DNA of 64,000 nucleotides from Obelidium mucronatum. Its lineage: Eukaryota > Chytridiomycota > Chytridiomycetes > Chytridiales > Chytriomycetaceae. The translations under genes were made by a program, and so were the position numbers. The notes under the pieces are model-generated. The model did not search any database, was not told where the DNA came from, and was given only the letters and a program-made list of their open reading frames with translations. The DNA lies in the NCBI GenBank assembly GCA_025765595.1, contig JAIVFH010000002.1, forward strand, positions 434,001 through 498,000, given 5' to 3'. Of this stretch, positions 52,088 through 63,971 are shown in pieces. The first letter of the stretch is position 1, and the number at the start of each line of letters is the position of its first letter.

Positions 52088-54816
52088 TTATTTCGGCTTT
52101 TTCTTCTTCATCTTCTTCGTGGAGCCTACTTTCGCCTTTTTACCTCTCTTGCCCGAATGCGTCGATTCTCCCAAAGATCGCTTCACCCTCTCTGCATCTT
52201 GATCGTTCCATTTATTCCTTAAGCGTGTCCATATGTCGATTTGATTGCCCATGTTCTGATCTTGATACGCTTTCAATATTGTAAAGCACTTTGCAGCTTT
52301 TTCAGTGTTGGAATCGGGACGGGAGTCGTTCATTGGGACCAACAGAGCAGACAGACAACCCACATCCAATAGCGCCTGTTTCGCCAAATCTCCAGCGTCT
52401 TGAATCATCTTGTCAATAATGTCGACGGCGCATCTCTGGGCTTCGCGTTCGCTGGAAGCCGATAGGGTTACAACAACTTCATCAACGAAACCAGTGTCAG
52501 AATAGACTAAAATCGAGTCCGATGTGGATAAATCGCTCGCTGCATCGTCGAAATCTCCAAACAGCAACCTCTTCAAGCAAACAGTGTTTTGCAACATTAA
52601 ATTTCTGAGAATAGATATCGAGATTTGATGTATCGGGGAATATGCTGAATTCTCTGTCAATAGTTTCAGGAAGATGGAGCTTCCTGTGTTGAAAATTTCA
52701 AGACAAGATTGTTCGTCGATACAGAGGTTTCGAAGACAAGATAAGCAATCGAGCATAATCTCGGTATCAGTCGGTTTCGCCAAACTCTTTTCATTATTTT
52801 GTGATGGTGTGCCTCCAAGATGTGCTGTTGACCGATTGGAATTCGGATGGTTTTCGGAATTAAGGAGGTCGTGCGATGACTTTTTAACTCCATAGAGCAA
52901 ATTAAGAGACCCGATGGAAGTGACTGATCGACCTTGAAGTTGCGCATTTTTGATTCGGGTTTTTGATTCCTTATAGATTCCAAAGATTGACTTGATCGTG
53001 TTTGGTGATAGTGCAACTTGCTGGGCCAGCAAATCGTGGACGGAGAGGTTACAAACAAGGCCCAATGCGAGGTGAATTATCTTTCGCGACCACTGGCTTG
53101 GGTTTTGAAGCATGGAGTACAGTGGGGTTGCTATCAACGGGAACAACAATGTTCTTGGATCAGGAGTTTTCGGATTGAAAATACTGGCACCTAATGTACT
53201 GGCGGTTCTTTCTGAATTGATAATCGTACTTGATTGTCTGGATGATCCATACGCGCTCGCGTTTCGTTGAATACTTGGTTGTCTTTCGGTAGTAGCGCCG
53301 AATAGACTTGATTGCCGGTTTTGATTTACACTGGACTGCCTTGAGCTTCCAGGAAACAAACTCTGCTTCCGTACTCCAGTCGGCGCCATGCTTTTCCTGC
53401 TGGATGTATTGGGAATTGGTTTGACTGAGATCGATCGCGTCCCGCCTTCATATGGATAAAGGGTGTCATCTGTGAAGCAAGTAATTTCCTGCATGATTGC
53501 CAAAGAAAGTTCGACATATTCAGGAGAGTCTGACTGGAGCATTTCAGACAAGTAAGACAGAATAGAGGGTCGATTTGAATAAATCGATGTCCACATGTTT
53601 TCAACTCCAGAGTACTTCTTGAGGCAGAATTTTAATCCCTTCATTGAGAAATACTTGATGAGATCAGAGTAGTTGTTCACATTGTCGACCAAGTCAGGTA
53701 ATATTTCGGACACAGTAGAATAGCCAGTGTAATCCCGTCGAAGCATAAAAGATATCGTTTGAATTGCCTGGAAAAAAAAAAGTTCTTTCAAGTTCAATGG
53801 ACTTGGAGCGTGATCCTCCTCACCTGGGCAACTTCCATCTCATGATCCGAATTTTTAACAATCCAAACCCACGGATCGCACTTTTGTGCAAGAGCCAAAA
53901 TTTCAGCCGGGGCAGGGAATTCATCATCCTTCAATAAACCTTTGATAATGTTTGTCAGCTCCATACGAATGCTTCTACACAACTCGTGGTAATTTGTTGA
54001 AGATATGTGGTCTAAAAACAGTTCATCGAAAGCATCAGAGCAAGTCTCTACCAGCAGGTTCCAAGCGTCTTGAAATAGATTGGCTTCCAAATAGACCCTT
54101 TTGCGAACGGGGTCATTGGATAGAATTCTGAGGCAACGAACCGTTAGGGCCAACATAACCGAGTCTCTCCTTTTAGATGACATCAAGTCACGTAGAAAAG
54201 GCAAGAGTCTCGCATAGTTTGTTTGGATTACATTTGGTTCTTGTTCGACCAACGACGTCACATAAAGCATAGCCGCCCTTCGTGGTCCGATTTCTCCAGT
54301 TGGAAATCCTTCTATTGAAATCGACACTGCGCGATCATGAAGTCTATTTTCTTGCATCTGTCGCACACGGGATAGGACGATACTATTATCATTAGCCTCC
54401 GAATTACTCTTTCTGACCAAGGACGCCAAAACGATCCAGAAGGCTTCATAAATCAACGCACTTGGACTTCGTAAGAATATTTTGAATTGATCAAACATTG
54501 TCTTCTTGAGCTCATAGTGGGACTCCACAGAAACTGCAACAAGCGTCCCAAGAGTCGTGAATACATCACTTCCTGATTTCTCTTTTTGATTCTTGTACAT
54601 TGGATACAATTTCGTATCAGATAGAATCGCGGATTGTATCCTTTCAGGTTGGTCTTTCCCCTTCTCAAGCATCATCATCCAACGCTCAAACTCGCCACCT
54701 GTAGCAACCATTGACGCGCCCGTGACATCTTGAATTTTTGGAGCAGCAGCAGATTGGACCATGAGATGCATAGCTGCTGATTTGGCACCTTTGAGTCTTT
54801 GCACAACCACATCCAT
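52088..54816 (-). CDS. Large ARM/HEAT-like helical repeat protein
   Basis: Two exons (54816-53824, 53767-52088) with a 56-nt intron give 890 residues in perfect frame. Helical repeats run through most of it (RRAAMLYVTSLVEQEPNVIQ, DSVMLALTVRCLRILSNDPV, TEIMLDCLSCLRNLCIDEQS, EAQRCAVDIIDKMIQDAGDL), typical of armadillo/HEAT folds. A Ser/Arg-rich unstructured insert (RKSMAPTGVRKQSLFPGSS onward) breaks the array. The C-terminus is strongly basic (KRGKKAKVGSTKKMKKKKPK), possibly for nucleic-acid or microtubule binding or nuclear import. No catalytic motif is present. Its start codon is only 27 bp from that of the divergent glycerate kinase gene. Confidence 0.75.
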
Positions 54817-54843
54817 TTATCATTAAAAAAAAGGTAACAGACA

Positions 54844-55849
54844 ATGGCGGCAAACAACATTGTAGCATCACACATTTTCAAATGTTTTTCGCAACGCTCA
54901 TCAGCAGCGCGTCCATTGGTTGTAGGTATTAGCGGGTGAGTGTGGGTCCGTTGGTGGGTTTCAAGAACCAGACGTGTTAAAAGGTCATTTTCAGTCCTCA
55001 AGGCGCTGGCAAGACGACGCTAACAGCCAAGCTCATTCAAAATCTTGGAGACGGTTACCAATTGAAGGCTGTTTGCTTTTCATTGGACGATCTGTACTTG
55101 ACTTTTGCTGAACAAAATAACCTTGCACTTGGAAACCCAAGCAACCCCCTGCTTGAATTCAGAGGAAATCCTGGTATATATTCCAAAAAAAAACAATCAA
55201 AAAAAAAATGAATAGGAAAATCAACCGCTTGGGCTTACAGTATTGGATAGGCACCCACGACTTGTCTCTAGGAGTAAAGGTTTTTGAAAGCCTTTTTGGC
55301 AAGACTGGGCTGACTGAGATTCCACGATATGAAAAATCACTCAACAATGGACGCGGCGATAGACTACCGAATGAAAAATGGACCCGTGTCGAACTCCCTG
55401 TGGATGTTATTCTCTTTGAAGGATGGTGTTTGGGATTCAAGCCTGTACTTGATGTGGAACGCGTCAAGATGCTAACTGTGGGATCAAAATTTGGACCCGA
55501 CTTTGCAAACTTTTCAGTTGAAAATATGATGGCTGTTCAGGATCGAGTGGGTGAATTGGCGATGTTGCATCAGTATATCGACTGTTTTGTGCATATTTGT
55601 GCTAAAGATATTGGATTTGTCTATAATTGGAGACAGCAACAAGAAGATTCGATGCGGGTAAAACTTGGTGACGCCAAGGCTGGGTTGACTTGTTCCCAAT
55701 TGAGGGACTTTATCTCACGCTTCATGCCGCAATATCTGATTGGGTTGCCACGGTTGGAATCTCAAGGATTCTTTGAACAACCAAACGGCTGCCATTTAAA
55801 AGTTGTTATTGACAAGGATCGTACCGTTATTTCAAGTGAAGCAATATAA
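54844..55849 (+). CDS. D-glycerate 3-kinase-like P-loop kinase (GLYK/Tda10 type)
   Basis: Exons 54844-54935, 54995-55173 and 55251-55849 give 289 residues. The P-loop is GISGPQGAGKTTL, split by the first intron. FSLDDLYLT follows, then RGNPG/THDLSLG across the second intron, ILFEGWCLGFKP, and CSQLRDFISRFMPQYL near the C-terminus. These are the marks of plant-type glycerate kinase and its yeast relative Tda10, which phosphorylate D-glycerate or an undefined small molecule. The last-intron acceptor TTGGATAG was chosen over the earlier TTACAG because it keeps GTHD in frame. No transit peptide is obvious. Confidence 0.85.
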
Positions 55850-55873
55850 AAAGGAAAACATTATCAATTCTAA

Positions 55874-56665
55874 TTATTCCACAAACACCAAACCACCACT
55901 TTCGTCAAAAACGTCCCAAACCGTCAAACCGCATAATTCTTCCGAATCCAGTCGAACAGATGAATGAGACTTCATGGTAGATTCCTCTACCTCAAAACCA
56001 TCCTCCATAACGGGAGACCCCTCATTCGACGATAACTTGGACCCGTGGGTGAATATAGCCATTTGCGATCCTTTGACGCGTCCGTATTTGTGTATCAACT
56101 TATCCCGCACACATTCCACCAGGTTTCTATCTGCAGGAAACGATAGCTTCACTCGAGTACCATCTCGGAACTTTAAAACTATTGGGATTTTCTTTGTGCT
56201 GAGGAAAAGGATATTCGCATTGATCTTGGTGGTGGTGGTGGTGTTGCTGTTGATGATGTTGATGTTATTATTCAGATCAGATTCAACTACTTTTTTGATT
56301 GCGGGTATCACTGCCTTTTTCATCATTGGAACTACTATTGGCAACGTGGTTTCGGCGGACGGTGCGGCAACATTCATTTTCGATAAACGTTTTGTTTGTT
56401 TTGTTTGAGGCCGTAAAGAACTGAGATCTGCGATACCATGGGACCCGTTGTTTATTGTGTCTGGAGTTTGAGGCTGCTTTATATGGGCGATTGGGGAAAG
56501 AGCTTTAGGCTTCTTTATGGAGTTGGGGCTGGCACTGGCGGAATCAATAATATTATCTAGACTGAATGATCCGCTGCTGAACTGCTTGGATATAGATCCA
56601 GTGATTGGATGAAGAAGTTTCGGGTTGGATGTGACGGCATTTTGCTTTCCGCGATCAGGTTTCAT
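55874..56665 (-). CDS. Hypothetical protein with C-terminal ubiquitin-like region
   Basis: A single exon of 263 residues, convergent with the glycerate kinase gene (24 bp between stop codons). The first 150 residues are Ser/Asn/Pro/Lys-rich and disordered. The C-terminal part (IPIVLKFRDGTRVKLSFPAD, then NLVECVRDKLIHKYGRVKG and LTVWDVFDESGGLVFVE) has the beta-hairpin-helix pattern of ubiquitin-like, UBX or Ras-binding folds. I cannot choose among them. It could be an adaptor. Confidence 0.55.
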   Translation of the reverse strand: MKPDRGKQNAVTSNPKLLHPITGSISKQFSSGSFSLDNIIDSASASPNSIKKPKALSPIAHIKQPQTPDTINNGSHGIADLSSLRPQTKQTKRLSKMNVAAPSAETTLPIVVPMMKKAVIPAIKKVVESDLNNNINIINSNTTTTTKINANILFLSTKKIPIVLKFRDGTRVKLSFPADRNLVECVRDKLIHKYGRVKGSQMAIFTHGSKLSSNEGSPVMEDGFEVEESTMKSHSSVRLDSEELCGLTVWDVFDESGGLVFVE

Positions 56666-56759
56666 TTTTTTTAATGAGATCCCTTCGTGGTGAGAATTTT
56701 GTCAGATTTGACTATCATGCAATAAAACGAATAAATAAGCATATATTTCTGGTTCCTTT

Positions 56760-59222
56760 TCATCCGATGCGTGCGACAGCACTCTCCAAATCCCTCTCTA
56801 GAGTTCTGCAACGCGTCGAAAGGCTGTCCAACTCAGCCATGATCACATCGACATGGGAAGTAAGTCTCCCTTGCACGAGTTCCTTCAACTTTGCAATTGT
56901 ATTCACCAAAGCATCCACATCTCCGATAGGAACAGCTGGAACAGCGCTTGGAGCAACACTCATGGCAGATCCCATTCGATGGCTTTTCATGGCACCCAAC
57001 ATACCCATCGACATCATATTCGCTCCGTTGGAGGGAGCAACGGATACTCGGATATTAGAGTTTGAATCAAACTTGCCACTTTCTCCGCTTGCGCGTAAGG
57101 AAATAATGGATCCACTTTGTTCGCCAAGTGCACCGCTGCCAGGGACGCCATTTTTGATCTCGCCGTTATCGCTCAATCTGCGATTGGCATTCACATGCAT
57201 CAGAACGCTTTCGCTTGTTGATCTCGATATGTTTAAGCTCATTGGGCGAGATGTAGACTTTGCATTTAATACACGGTCACGCAGTGATGGTGGTGGGATA
57301 CTTGAATGAGGGCTTTTCTGCTTGACACCCTCTGTAGGGCTCTTGATGGATGCTTGACTTGTTCTTGGAGAAGAAATTGAATCGCTTAAACCGCTTTTTG
57401 GTCGTGATTCTGAAGAAATCGTTTGCCCGCGTTTGAGAGTGGAAGGTGAGCTAAAGGAAATGGTGTTAGGAGGAGGACCAGGTGGAGGTCCAGGAATTTT
57501 GAATCCTGGTGGAGTTGCGCTTTTGGAGCTTTGGATTGATTCTTTTGAGAGTGTCTGTTTTGGGGATTTTGCTGTGGTCGAAACTGGACTTGCCTCTTGG
57601 AAAATCGGAGATGCATCAAAATACGCGTTAATTATAGGCATTTCGCTGTTTGTTGAGATAATGGAAGCTTTCTTGGGGAGCATCGGGGTGTTCTCTGGAC
57701 TATACTGAGGAGGTGGAGGGACTTTGGCAGAAACAATGATTAGACTCGGACTCAAGTAACATGACTTACTTCGTTGATCTGGAGTGAAACTCTTGATTAA
57801 CTCCGCAACTTCGTTACTCCCTGACAGAACGGCCATCTGAAGTGCAGTGTTTCCGAATTTGTTTGTTTTTTCTCGATCGGCTCCGCGAATCAGCAACCGG
57901 CGAGCACTCTCTACTGCGTTTCGAGTAGCAGTAAGGTGAAGTGGAGTGTTTCCAGCAACGTTTAACAGCTTCAATGTCCAAATATCCGTAGTCAATCAAT
58001 AAACCAGTCACTTGACCCGAATTATTCAAGCACGCCTAAAAAAGTAATTAATTCGATTGAAATGCTGGTAAAGGTTTACCGTGTGCAACAACGTCTTGCC
58101 GCTTTCATCAATGTGCGTTACATCTGCCTTCAATTCAAGCAATTTTGAGACGCATTCATGATTGCTCCCTGCAACGGCATAGTACATTGGTGTGAGACCC
58201 TGAGCATCGGGAATCTCAATCCACGCTCCTCGATTTAGAAGAACCTGTTGTAATGAGTTGTTACATGGAATAAAATATTTTTAAGAAATTAGGAGCTTAC
58301 ACGAAGGGCATTTAATTTATTGTTGGCCACAGCAACATGAAAGGCGGCGCGGCAGTGCAAGCTATCTGAGCATCTAAAGTCTAATGACGCCCCATAGTCC
58401 AACAAAACTTGAAGGAGCTCTGCATCGTCCTGCATAACGGCAACGCACAAAGGTATTTCTACGGAATCGCGTAAGTATCTATTTTCAACAAACAGAAACA
58501 CTAAAAAATACCTCCAGTTTCGATTTCAAAGTTGGCATCAAAACCTTTTGCACATCGGTCGCGCACTTTATCCACATGACCCTTTACAAGATCTTCCATG
58601 AATCTCTTTTGGTTTTTTGCAGTTGGCATCGCGTCTGAGTCTGAGACTTTTTCCATATTGGGTGGCAGAATTCTCTTGCGGAGCGTAAACTCGACTTGCG
58701 ACTTTGGGCAGAATCAATACAAAGAAAGAACCAAAAAGGAAAGAAAGAAACGCGAACATTATGCTCCAGATTGCAGCAGTCCAGGGTCAGTTTGTCGTCC
58801 AAGAAGCGGCCGCGCGCGCCCTTCCCCGAGCCGGGCGGCACGAAGATGGCGAAGTTGAGCACGTCCTTGATGTCCTTGTTCATCTTCTCGATGACTTGCT
58901 TTTTCAGCGCCCACACCGTGTCGCCCGTCGCGGCGCGCAGACTCTTAGTCAGGCCCATCGACGTGATCAGCACGCGCAGAATAATGGTCGTCTGGGCCAG
59001 CGGACTCGTGGACACGGCGGCGGTCAGCACGTTTGTCGACAGCGACGACGGCGTCTTGTTGAGGTTTGTCTGCTGCGAGGCCTTCGGCGTCGCGTCGGCG
59101 GCGGCCGCGTCTGCGATGCTGGCGCCGCTCGAGCGCGCGGTCGGCAGCGGCGGCGGCGGCGCGGCGGCGGCGGCGGCGGCGAGGCCCGTGGCGACGCTCT
59201 TGAGCGACTTGGACTTGTACAT
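56760..59222 (-). CDS. SHANK-like scaffold: SPN domain plus ankyrin repeats
   Basis: The GC-rich first exon from ATG 59222 has an Ala/Pro leader and then a ubiquitin-like/Ras-association fold (TIILRVLITSMGLTKSLRAA, VWALKKQVIEKMNKDIKDVL, NFAIFVPPGSGKGARGRFLD) matching the SHANK N-terminal (SPN) domain, continued by a VEFTLRKRIL strand. QKRFMEDLVKGHVDKVRDRC and about six ankyrin repeats follow (AELLQVLLDYGASLDFR, AGNTPLHLTATRNAVESARR, GNTALQMAVLSGSNEVAELI). The tail has a Pro-rich PPPPQYSPENTP motif, long Ser-rich regions and a final coiled helix (LVQGRLTSHVDVIMAELDSL). Several introns lie between ankyrin exons. No SH3, PDZ or SAM domain is seen. The donor after NLEHN and one frame near 57.98 kb are uncertain. 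Confidence 0.75.
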
Positions 59223-59257
59223 TCTTTTTTTTTATTCTTTTTTTTATTTATCCTTCA

Positions 59258-60950
59258 ATGCACATTGTGCGCTTTGTTGCCAGGCAGGCCGCGCTGTCGC
59301 ACGCGCGTCTGCTCGGAAACATCCTGCCGTCTGGCGCCGTGCGCGCGTCGCCGTCAGCGAGCAGTCCCGACTACGCCTTCCACTGTACGGCTTGTCTTCA
59401 AGTCTTGCACAGTTGTACTCCACTTACTGTCCAGCGTTGCGTCAATCGCCTTAGTAATAAAACACTTAAACTTAAATTCGCAGGGGTGAGAGACGCCGCG
59501 AATTCGATGCAGCATGTTGTTGACGCGTATCAAGACTCTTTGGTGGGTGGCGCAGTCGCTTCAGCAACAAGTCTGGAAAAAATGCTCTGGACTTGGTGCG
59601 CATTCGAACACGGCCTGCAACAAGTCCCAAACTTGTCTGGTGGATTGGGGGAGCCGAAATTTAATCTCGATGGTTCAGCATTCAACGGTGCATGGGGCCG
59701 GCCGCAGAACGATGGGCCAGCATTGCGAGCCTTGGCAATGATTCGATTTGCTGAAACGTATTTGGACGTTGGAAATGGATCGCTTGAAATGATCGAAATG
59801 GAGAACCTGTATCGCACTGAGTGGCCTGCCCACTCCATTATTAAGGCAGACTTGGAATACATTGTAGGATCCTGGAATCAAGAGTCCGTAGAGGTAATTT
59901 ACCTTACTTCTAATGCTAAGGACTTGATTTGTAATAACGAAACAGCTGTGGGAAGAAGTTCGGGGTTATCATCTGTATACACGTGTCGTTCAACGGGCGG
60001 CTCTTTTGGCTGGTGCAAGCTTTGCAATCGCGTTTCAATGATACTCACGCTGCAACTTACTACGAGCAGATAGCTGATACCATTCATCAAACCACTCAAA
60101 ATCAGCATTGGAACAATTCCTCTCACCATTTATTAGCCACGGTCGGTTGGATAAGCGGTCCTCCCGGAAAATCATCTCAGTTGGATGTCAGCTCGATACT
60201 TGGTGCTCTTCACACACGCCAAACAACTCTCCAACACAGTGCAAAGCCACAAGACGACATATCAAGTTTTTACTCGGGCGAAGTGTTGCTCACAGCGTTG
60301 GAACTCGCGTTTCAAATGCAGCAGCTATATCCCGTCAACCACAACAAAAAAGATACAGCCGCACCCCATCAAAAGCCACTACCAATCAATTATCTTAATT
60401 TTCCAACTGACCAAGCTGCTCCCGGAATCGGCAGATATCCCGAAGACACATATGACGGATATCGGACCGATTCCCAAGGAAATCCATGGTTTCTCGCCAC
60501 AAACTCATTTGCAGAGCTCTCATTTGCTGTTGCTGATAAAATTTGCTCTGATGGTCAGATTTATTTAACGCCAACACTTGCGCAAGCCTTGGATTGGACT
60601 CTTCTGGACGGCTTCTTTGGCCACCAATCAAGACCCAGTGCCATTGACCATCCCATTCTCAAAAAAAGATTGGTTCCACACTTTATTGTCATGAGTACCC
60701 TCACTTGTTTGACGAATTGATTGGGAACTTGAAGGTTGCAGGAGATGGGTTTATTGCCCGAGTAGCAAAACATGTTCCTCAACACCATGGAGAGGAGTAT
60801 GGCTATGACATTGGGTCAATGTCGGAGCAGTTTAACAGATACTCGGGGTTGATGCAAGGGGCGATTGAATTGACGTGGTCACATGCCAGCTTTTTGAGTA
60901 TGGCTCGGCAAAGGAATATTACGGTAGGCAGGACAAAATGCGTTTGCTGA
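59258..60950 (+). CDS. Glycoside hydrolase family 15 (glucoamylase-like)
   Basis: Exons 59258-59384, 59484-59893 and 59946 onward. GH15 signs are VRASPSASSPDYAFH/WVRDAA across the first intron, GEPKFNLDGSAFNGAWGRPQ, DGPALRALAMIRFAETYL, the catalytic acid in DLEYIVGSW...LWEEVRGYH, and RYPEDTYDGYRTDSQGNPWF with a substrate-pocket WF. It would release glucose from the ends of starch or glycogen. No signal peptide and no starch-binding domain are visible, so an intracellular or vacuolar role in glycogen use is possible. One base must be skipped near 60035 (GCGTTTCAATGA) and another near 60690 to reach YPHLFDELIGNLKVAGDGF. The end at 60950 (or an exon beyond) is uncertain. Confidence 0.8.
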
Positions 60951-61156
60951 CTTCAATATTGGCGGAATAAAACATGTTGGCATATGGTTGTTGCAATTGA
61001 AAGTATACAAATTTGTTATGGCATTAACTGGCATACGTGGCATGTAAGTGATTTTTGAGGCTTGTGGCGGCGAACGGCAATGGGTTTTTTCGAAAATTTT
61101 GCAGCAGCCGCCAGCACGCCCTACAAAAGGATAGGCAATTGGGCACAGACATTATC

Positions 61157-62188
61157 ATGCAAATGACTTTAAACGAAACCCATGTATCCTTTACCTCTGC
61201 GGATGGCTTTGTCCTTCACGGAACATACACATCACCATCGTCAACCACTGACAACAAGGCGCCCCTTGTTGTCATTGTTCAAGGCACTGGAAAGACTGAC
61301 CGAGACGGAAACTCAGCGGGACCACCCAAACCAATTCAGCTCAACTTGTATTCAGGGATTGCCCACTTCCTTGCTTCAATTGGTGTAGCTTCTATCCGCT
61401 ACGACAAACGTGGAACAAACGCTTCTGCCAACCCGCCACCTTCTTACACTGGACACAAGGATGTTTTCAACTCGATGGGAATCGATGATCTAGCTGCCGA
61501 CGCAGCCGCGGCTCTCAATTTTGGGTCCACCCAACCAGAAGTTGACACTGCCAAGCTTTACTTTGCAGGCCACTCAGAAGGCGGCATCCTTACCGGAAGA
61601 ATCTGCAAGAAAACCGCCGAACTATATCCCTCGCTTTCCCTCAAGGGATGCATGATTATTTGCGCCTTTGGGGAAACTCTGGAGACTGCCAGTGACCACC
61701 AATTCGAACATAGTTTGGAAGACTTATCCCATGGCTCCTTCGTGATGCGATATATCGCCAAGCCTTTATTGACCCACGTGGATGCTCTGACTCCAGCTGG
61801 TGCCAAAGCCTATGCCCTGGATCCAGCCAACAAAAACAAGGATATTGGAACATACATGTTTAAACCATTTCCTCTGCGCTGGTATCGCGATCACTTCACA
61901 TTAAACTTGGCGGAGGAATGCAAACATATCAAGTGCCCGGTTTTGATTGTTGGTGGTGGAAAGGATATCCAATGTGACGCGGCAAATTGTTCTCGAGAGA
62001 ATGCGGATCGTTTGCTTGTGAATTCACCCAAGGTGGATATTGTTGTTGCTCCCAAAATGACGCATATCTTGAGAAACATGGACTTGGAGCATTTGAATAT
62101 TCTCAAAATCCTTGAGATTTACCAGGAACAAGGGAAGCTGCCTTTGGCCCCGGAATTCACAGAGGCTGTTCAGCAGTTTCTGCAATAG
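61157..62188 (+). CDS. Alpha/beta hydrolase
   Basis: A single exon of 343 residues from ATG 61157; the frame is open upstream without an ATG. It has a beta-rich leader (VSFTSADGFVLHGTY), an oxyanion region VVIVQGTGKTDRDG, SIRYDKRGTNAS, the nucleophile elbow FAGHSEGGILTGR (Ser), VLIVGGGKDIQCD carrying the acid, and a C-terminal His in PKMTHILRN. This is the dienelactone-hydrolase/acyl-esterase-like layout. No signal peptide is present. The substrate is unknown. Confidence 0.85.
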   Translation: MQMTLNETHVSFTSADGFVLHGTYTSPSSTTDNKAPLVVIVQGTGKTDRDGNSAGPPKPIQLNLYSGIAHFLASIGVASIRYDKRGTNASANPPPSYTGHKDVFNSMGIDDLAADAAAALNFGSTQPEVDTAKLYFAGHSEGGILTGRICKKTAELYPSLSLKGCMIICAFGETLETASDHQFEHSLEDLSHGSFVMRYIAKPLLTHVDALTPAGAKAYALDPANKNKDIGTYMFKPFPLRWYRDHFTLNLAEECKHIKCPVLIVGGGKDIQCDAANCSRENADRLLVNSPKVDIVVAPKMTHILRNMDLEHLNILKILEIYQEQGKLPLAPEFTEAVQQFLQ

Positions 62189-62265
62189 GGCTTTCTGTAA
62201 TACGCTAAAAATAAAATAAAGGGGTATGGTATTGGCCTGATGTTGAGGAACCAAAAAAAAAAAAA

Positions 62266-63971
62266 ATGGCCAAAGTTGCATCCATCACACTTGATCAGTT
62301 TGACTTGACCACTGGGATCCTTTTGGAAGTCTTGGCGATTCCGTCCTCGAAATTGACAGTGACCAAGAAGAAGGATGTGGTAAATGCCACTTCTATTCGC
62401 CTGGGGGGGAGAGGTGTTGTGTTTCTCTAAAAACGCAAAATCATGATTATGGCAGGCCACGCCAACAGCAACACTTCCAAATGGAGCGAAAGTAAGCGGC
62501 GCAGCAAGTGTTTCCAAAGTCTTGGTTTCGATTGCCGGTGTGAATGCGGATTGGGTTGGTGCAAGCGATGCTGAGAAAGCGCTTGTCGACAAGCAGATTG
62601 AGGAGGCTCTATCCTTGCACAAAACACTGGGAACTGACAAGAAAGATGCGGCATTGTCGGTGAGAGGATATTTTGGATAGTTCCTTTTGATGGGATGTTT
62701 TTTCAAAGCCCGACCGGTAATTGCACAGGCTCTCGACAAGACCCTTTCCACAAAAGTTTTCATTGTCGGAACGCATTTGACTCTCGCTGATTTCTTCTTG
62801 TATTCTACTCTCTACACTTCTGTGGTAAAGTGTTTTTCTACTCTGGTTGGAGGAATTCCCTTTTAAAAAGAGATATTTGTATAGGCGAAAGCGAGCAAGC
62901 AAACCCGTATTGATCTCTGCAACATTACTCGATACTTTGATTTGATTCAGAATTTGGCTCGTGAATTTGCTGCCATCACTCTTACCGACAAGGTTGATTT
63001 TGACTTGGATGTTCCCGCAGAAGATATTGTAAGGCTTTTTTTTTTCGACAGCCTCGAGTAAGGTTGAAGAGTACGATTCCCTAATTCTCCTTTCAAAAAA
63101 TATAGCCAATTTTGATTGAAGCCAAGAAGAAGGCGGATCCGGTTGCTAAGGATGGTTCCAAAAAAGAGGGGGCAAAGAAGGAAAAGGCCGCCGCTGCTGC
63201 TGCTCCTGCTGATAAGAAGGCAAAGGAAGACAAGAAGAATGCAAAAGAAGCGCCTGCTGCTTCTGCCAGTGCGCCAAAAGAAAAGAAGGCAAAGGAAGCT
63301 AAGGCTGAAGTTGTGGGTAAGAAAAGAAGCACTGCAACGGGGTTGTTGGTGGTAGGAAACTGTCTGACTGATATCAAATGTGTACGTAGAGGAGAATATC
63401 AAACCCGAACCTGAACGTCTTGACCTTCGTGTTGGATTGGTTACAAGCGTCAAGAAACATCCAGATGCCGAGTCCCTATACGTTGAAGAGATTGAAGTGG
63501 GTGAGGAAAAGCCACGAACAGTTGTTTCTGGATTGGTCAAATACATGAAAGAAGAGGATTTGCTGAATCGCAAAGTGGTTTTGCTTTGCAACTTGAAGCC
63601 AGCCAAGTGAGTGGTGGTTTATGATTTTTATGAGCCCAGTAACATGTTTCTCTAGAATGAGAGGAATTGAGTCACAAGCGATGGTCCTGGCCGCGACTTC
63701 TGTTGATGGAGCCACCGTGGAGCTGTTAGATGCTCCTGCTGAATCAAAGGCCGGCGACCGCTGTTGGTTTGATTCCTTCCGAGGAACTGACTTTTCCCAA
63801 TTGAACGCCAAGAAGAAGACATGGGAAACTGTGCAACCAAAATTAAAGACTGACGGCTTCAAACAGGCTGTTTACTCTGTTGCGGAGGCTGGAGTTTCAT
63901 ACAACAATGTCTTGAGATGTGAAGCGGGAGAGATTACAGTCAAGACAGTGGCGGGCGCGTCAATCAAGTAA
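62266..63971 (+). CDS. Arc1p/AIMP1-like tRNA-binding cofactor of aminoacyl-tRNA synthetases
   Basis: Seven exons (62266-62379, 62456-62659, 62729-62824, 62885-63028, 63106-63316, 63390-63606, 63656-63971) give 433 residues with perfect phases. The N-terminal part is GST-like ([20 protein letters not shown]), as in Arc1, where it binds methionyl- and glutamyl-tRNA synthetases. A Lys/Ala-rich basic linker follows. The C-terminal OB-fold tRNA-binding domain has [49 protein letters not shown] and the EMAPII-like end [19 protein letters not shown]. It delivers tRNA to its synthetases in the cytosol. Confidence 0.93.

Noticed and set aside
59063..59222. Poly-Ala/Pro leader of the SHANK-like gene as non-coding GC repeat
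   Set aside because: It is in frame with the SPN domain from a good ATG and has no stop; it is simply low-complexity coding sequence.
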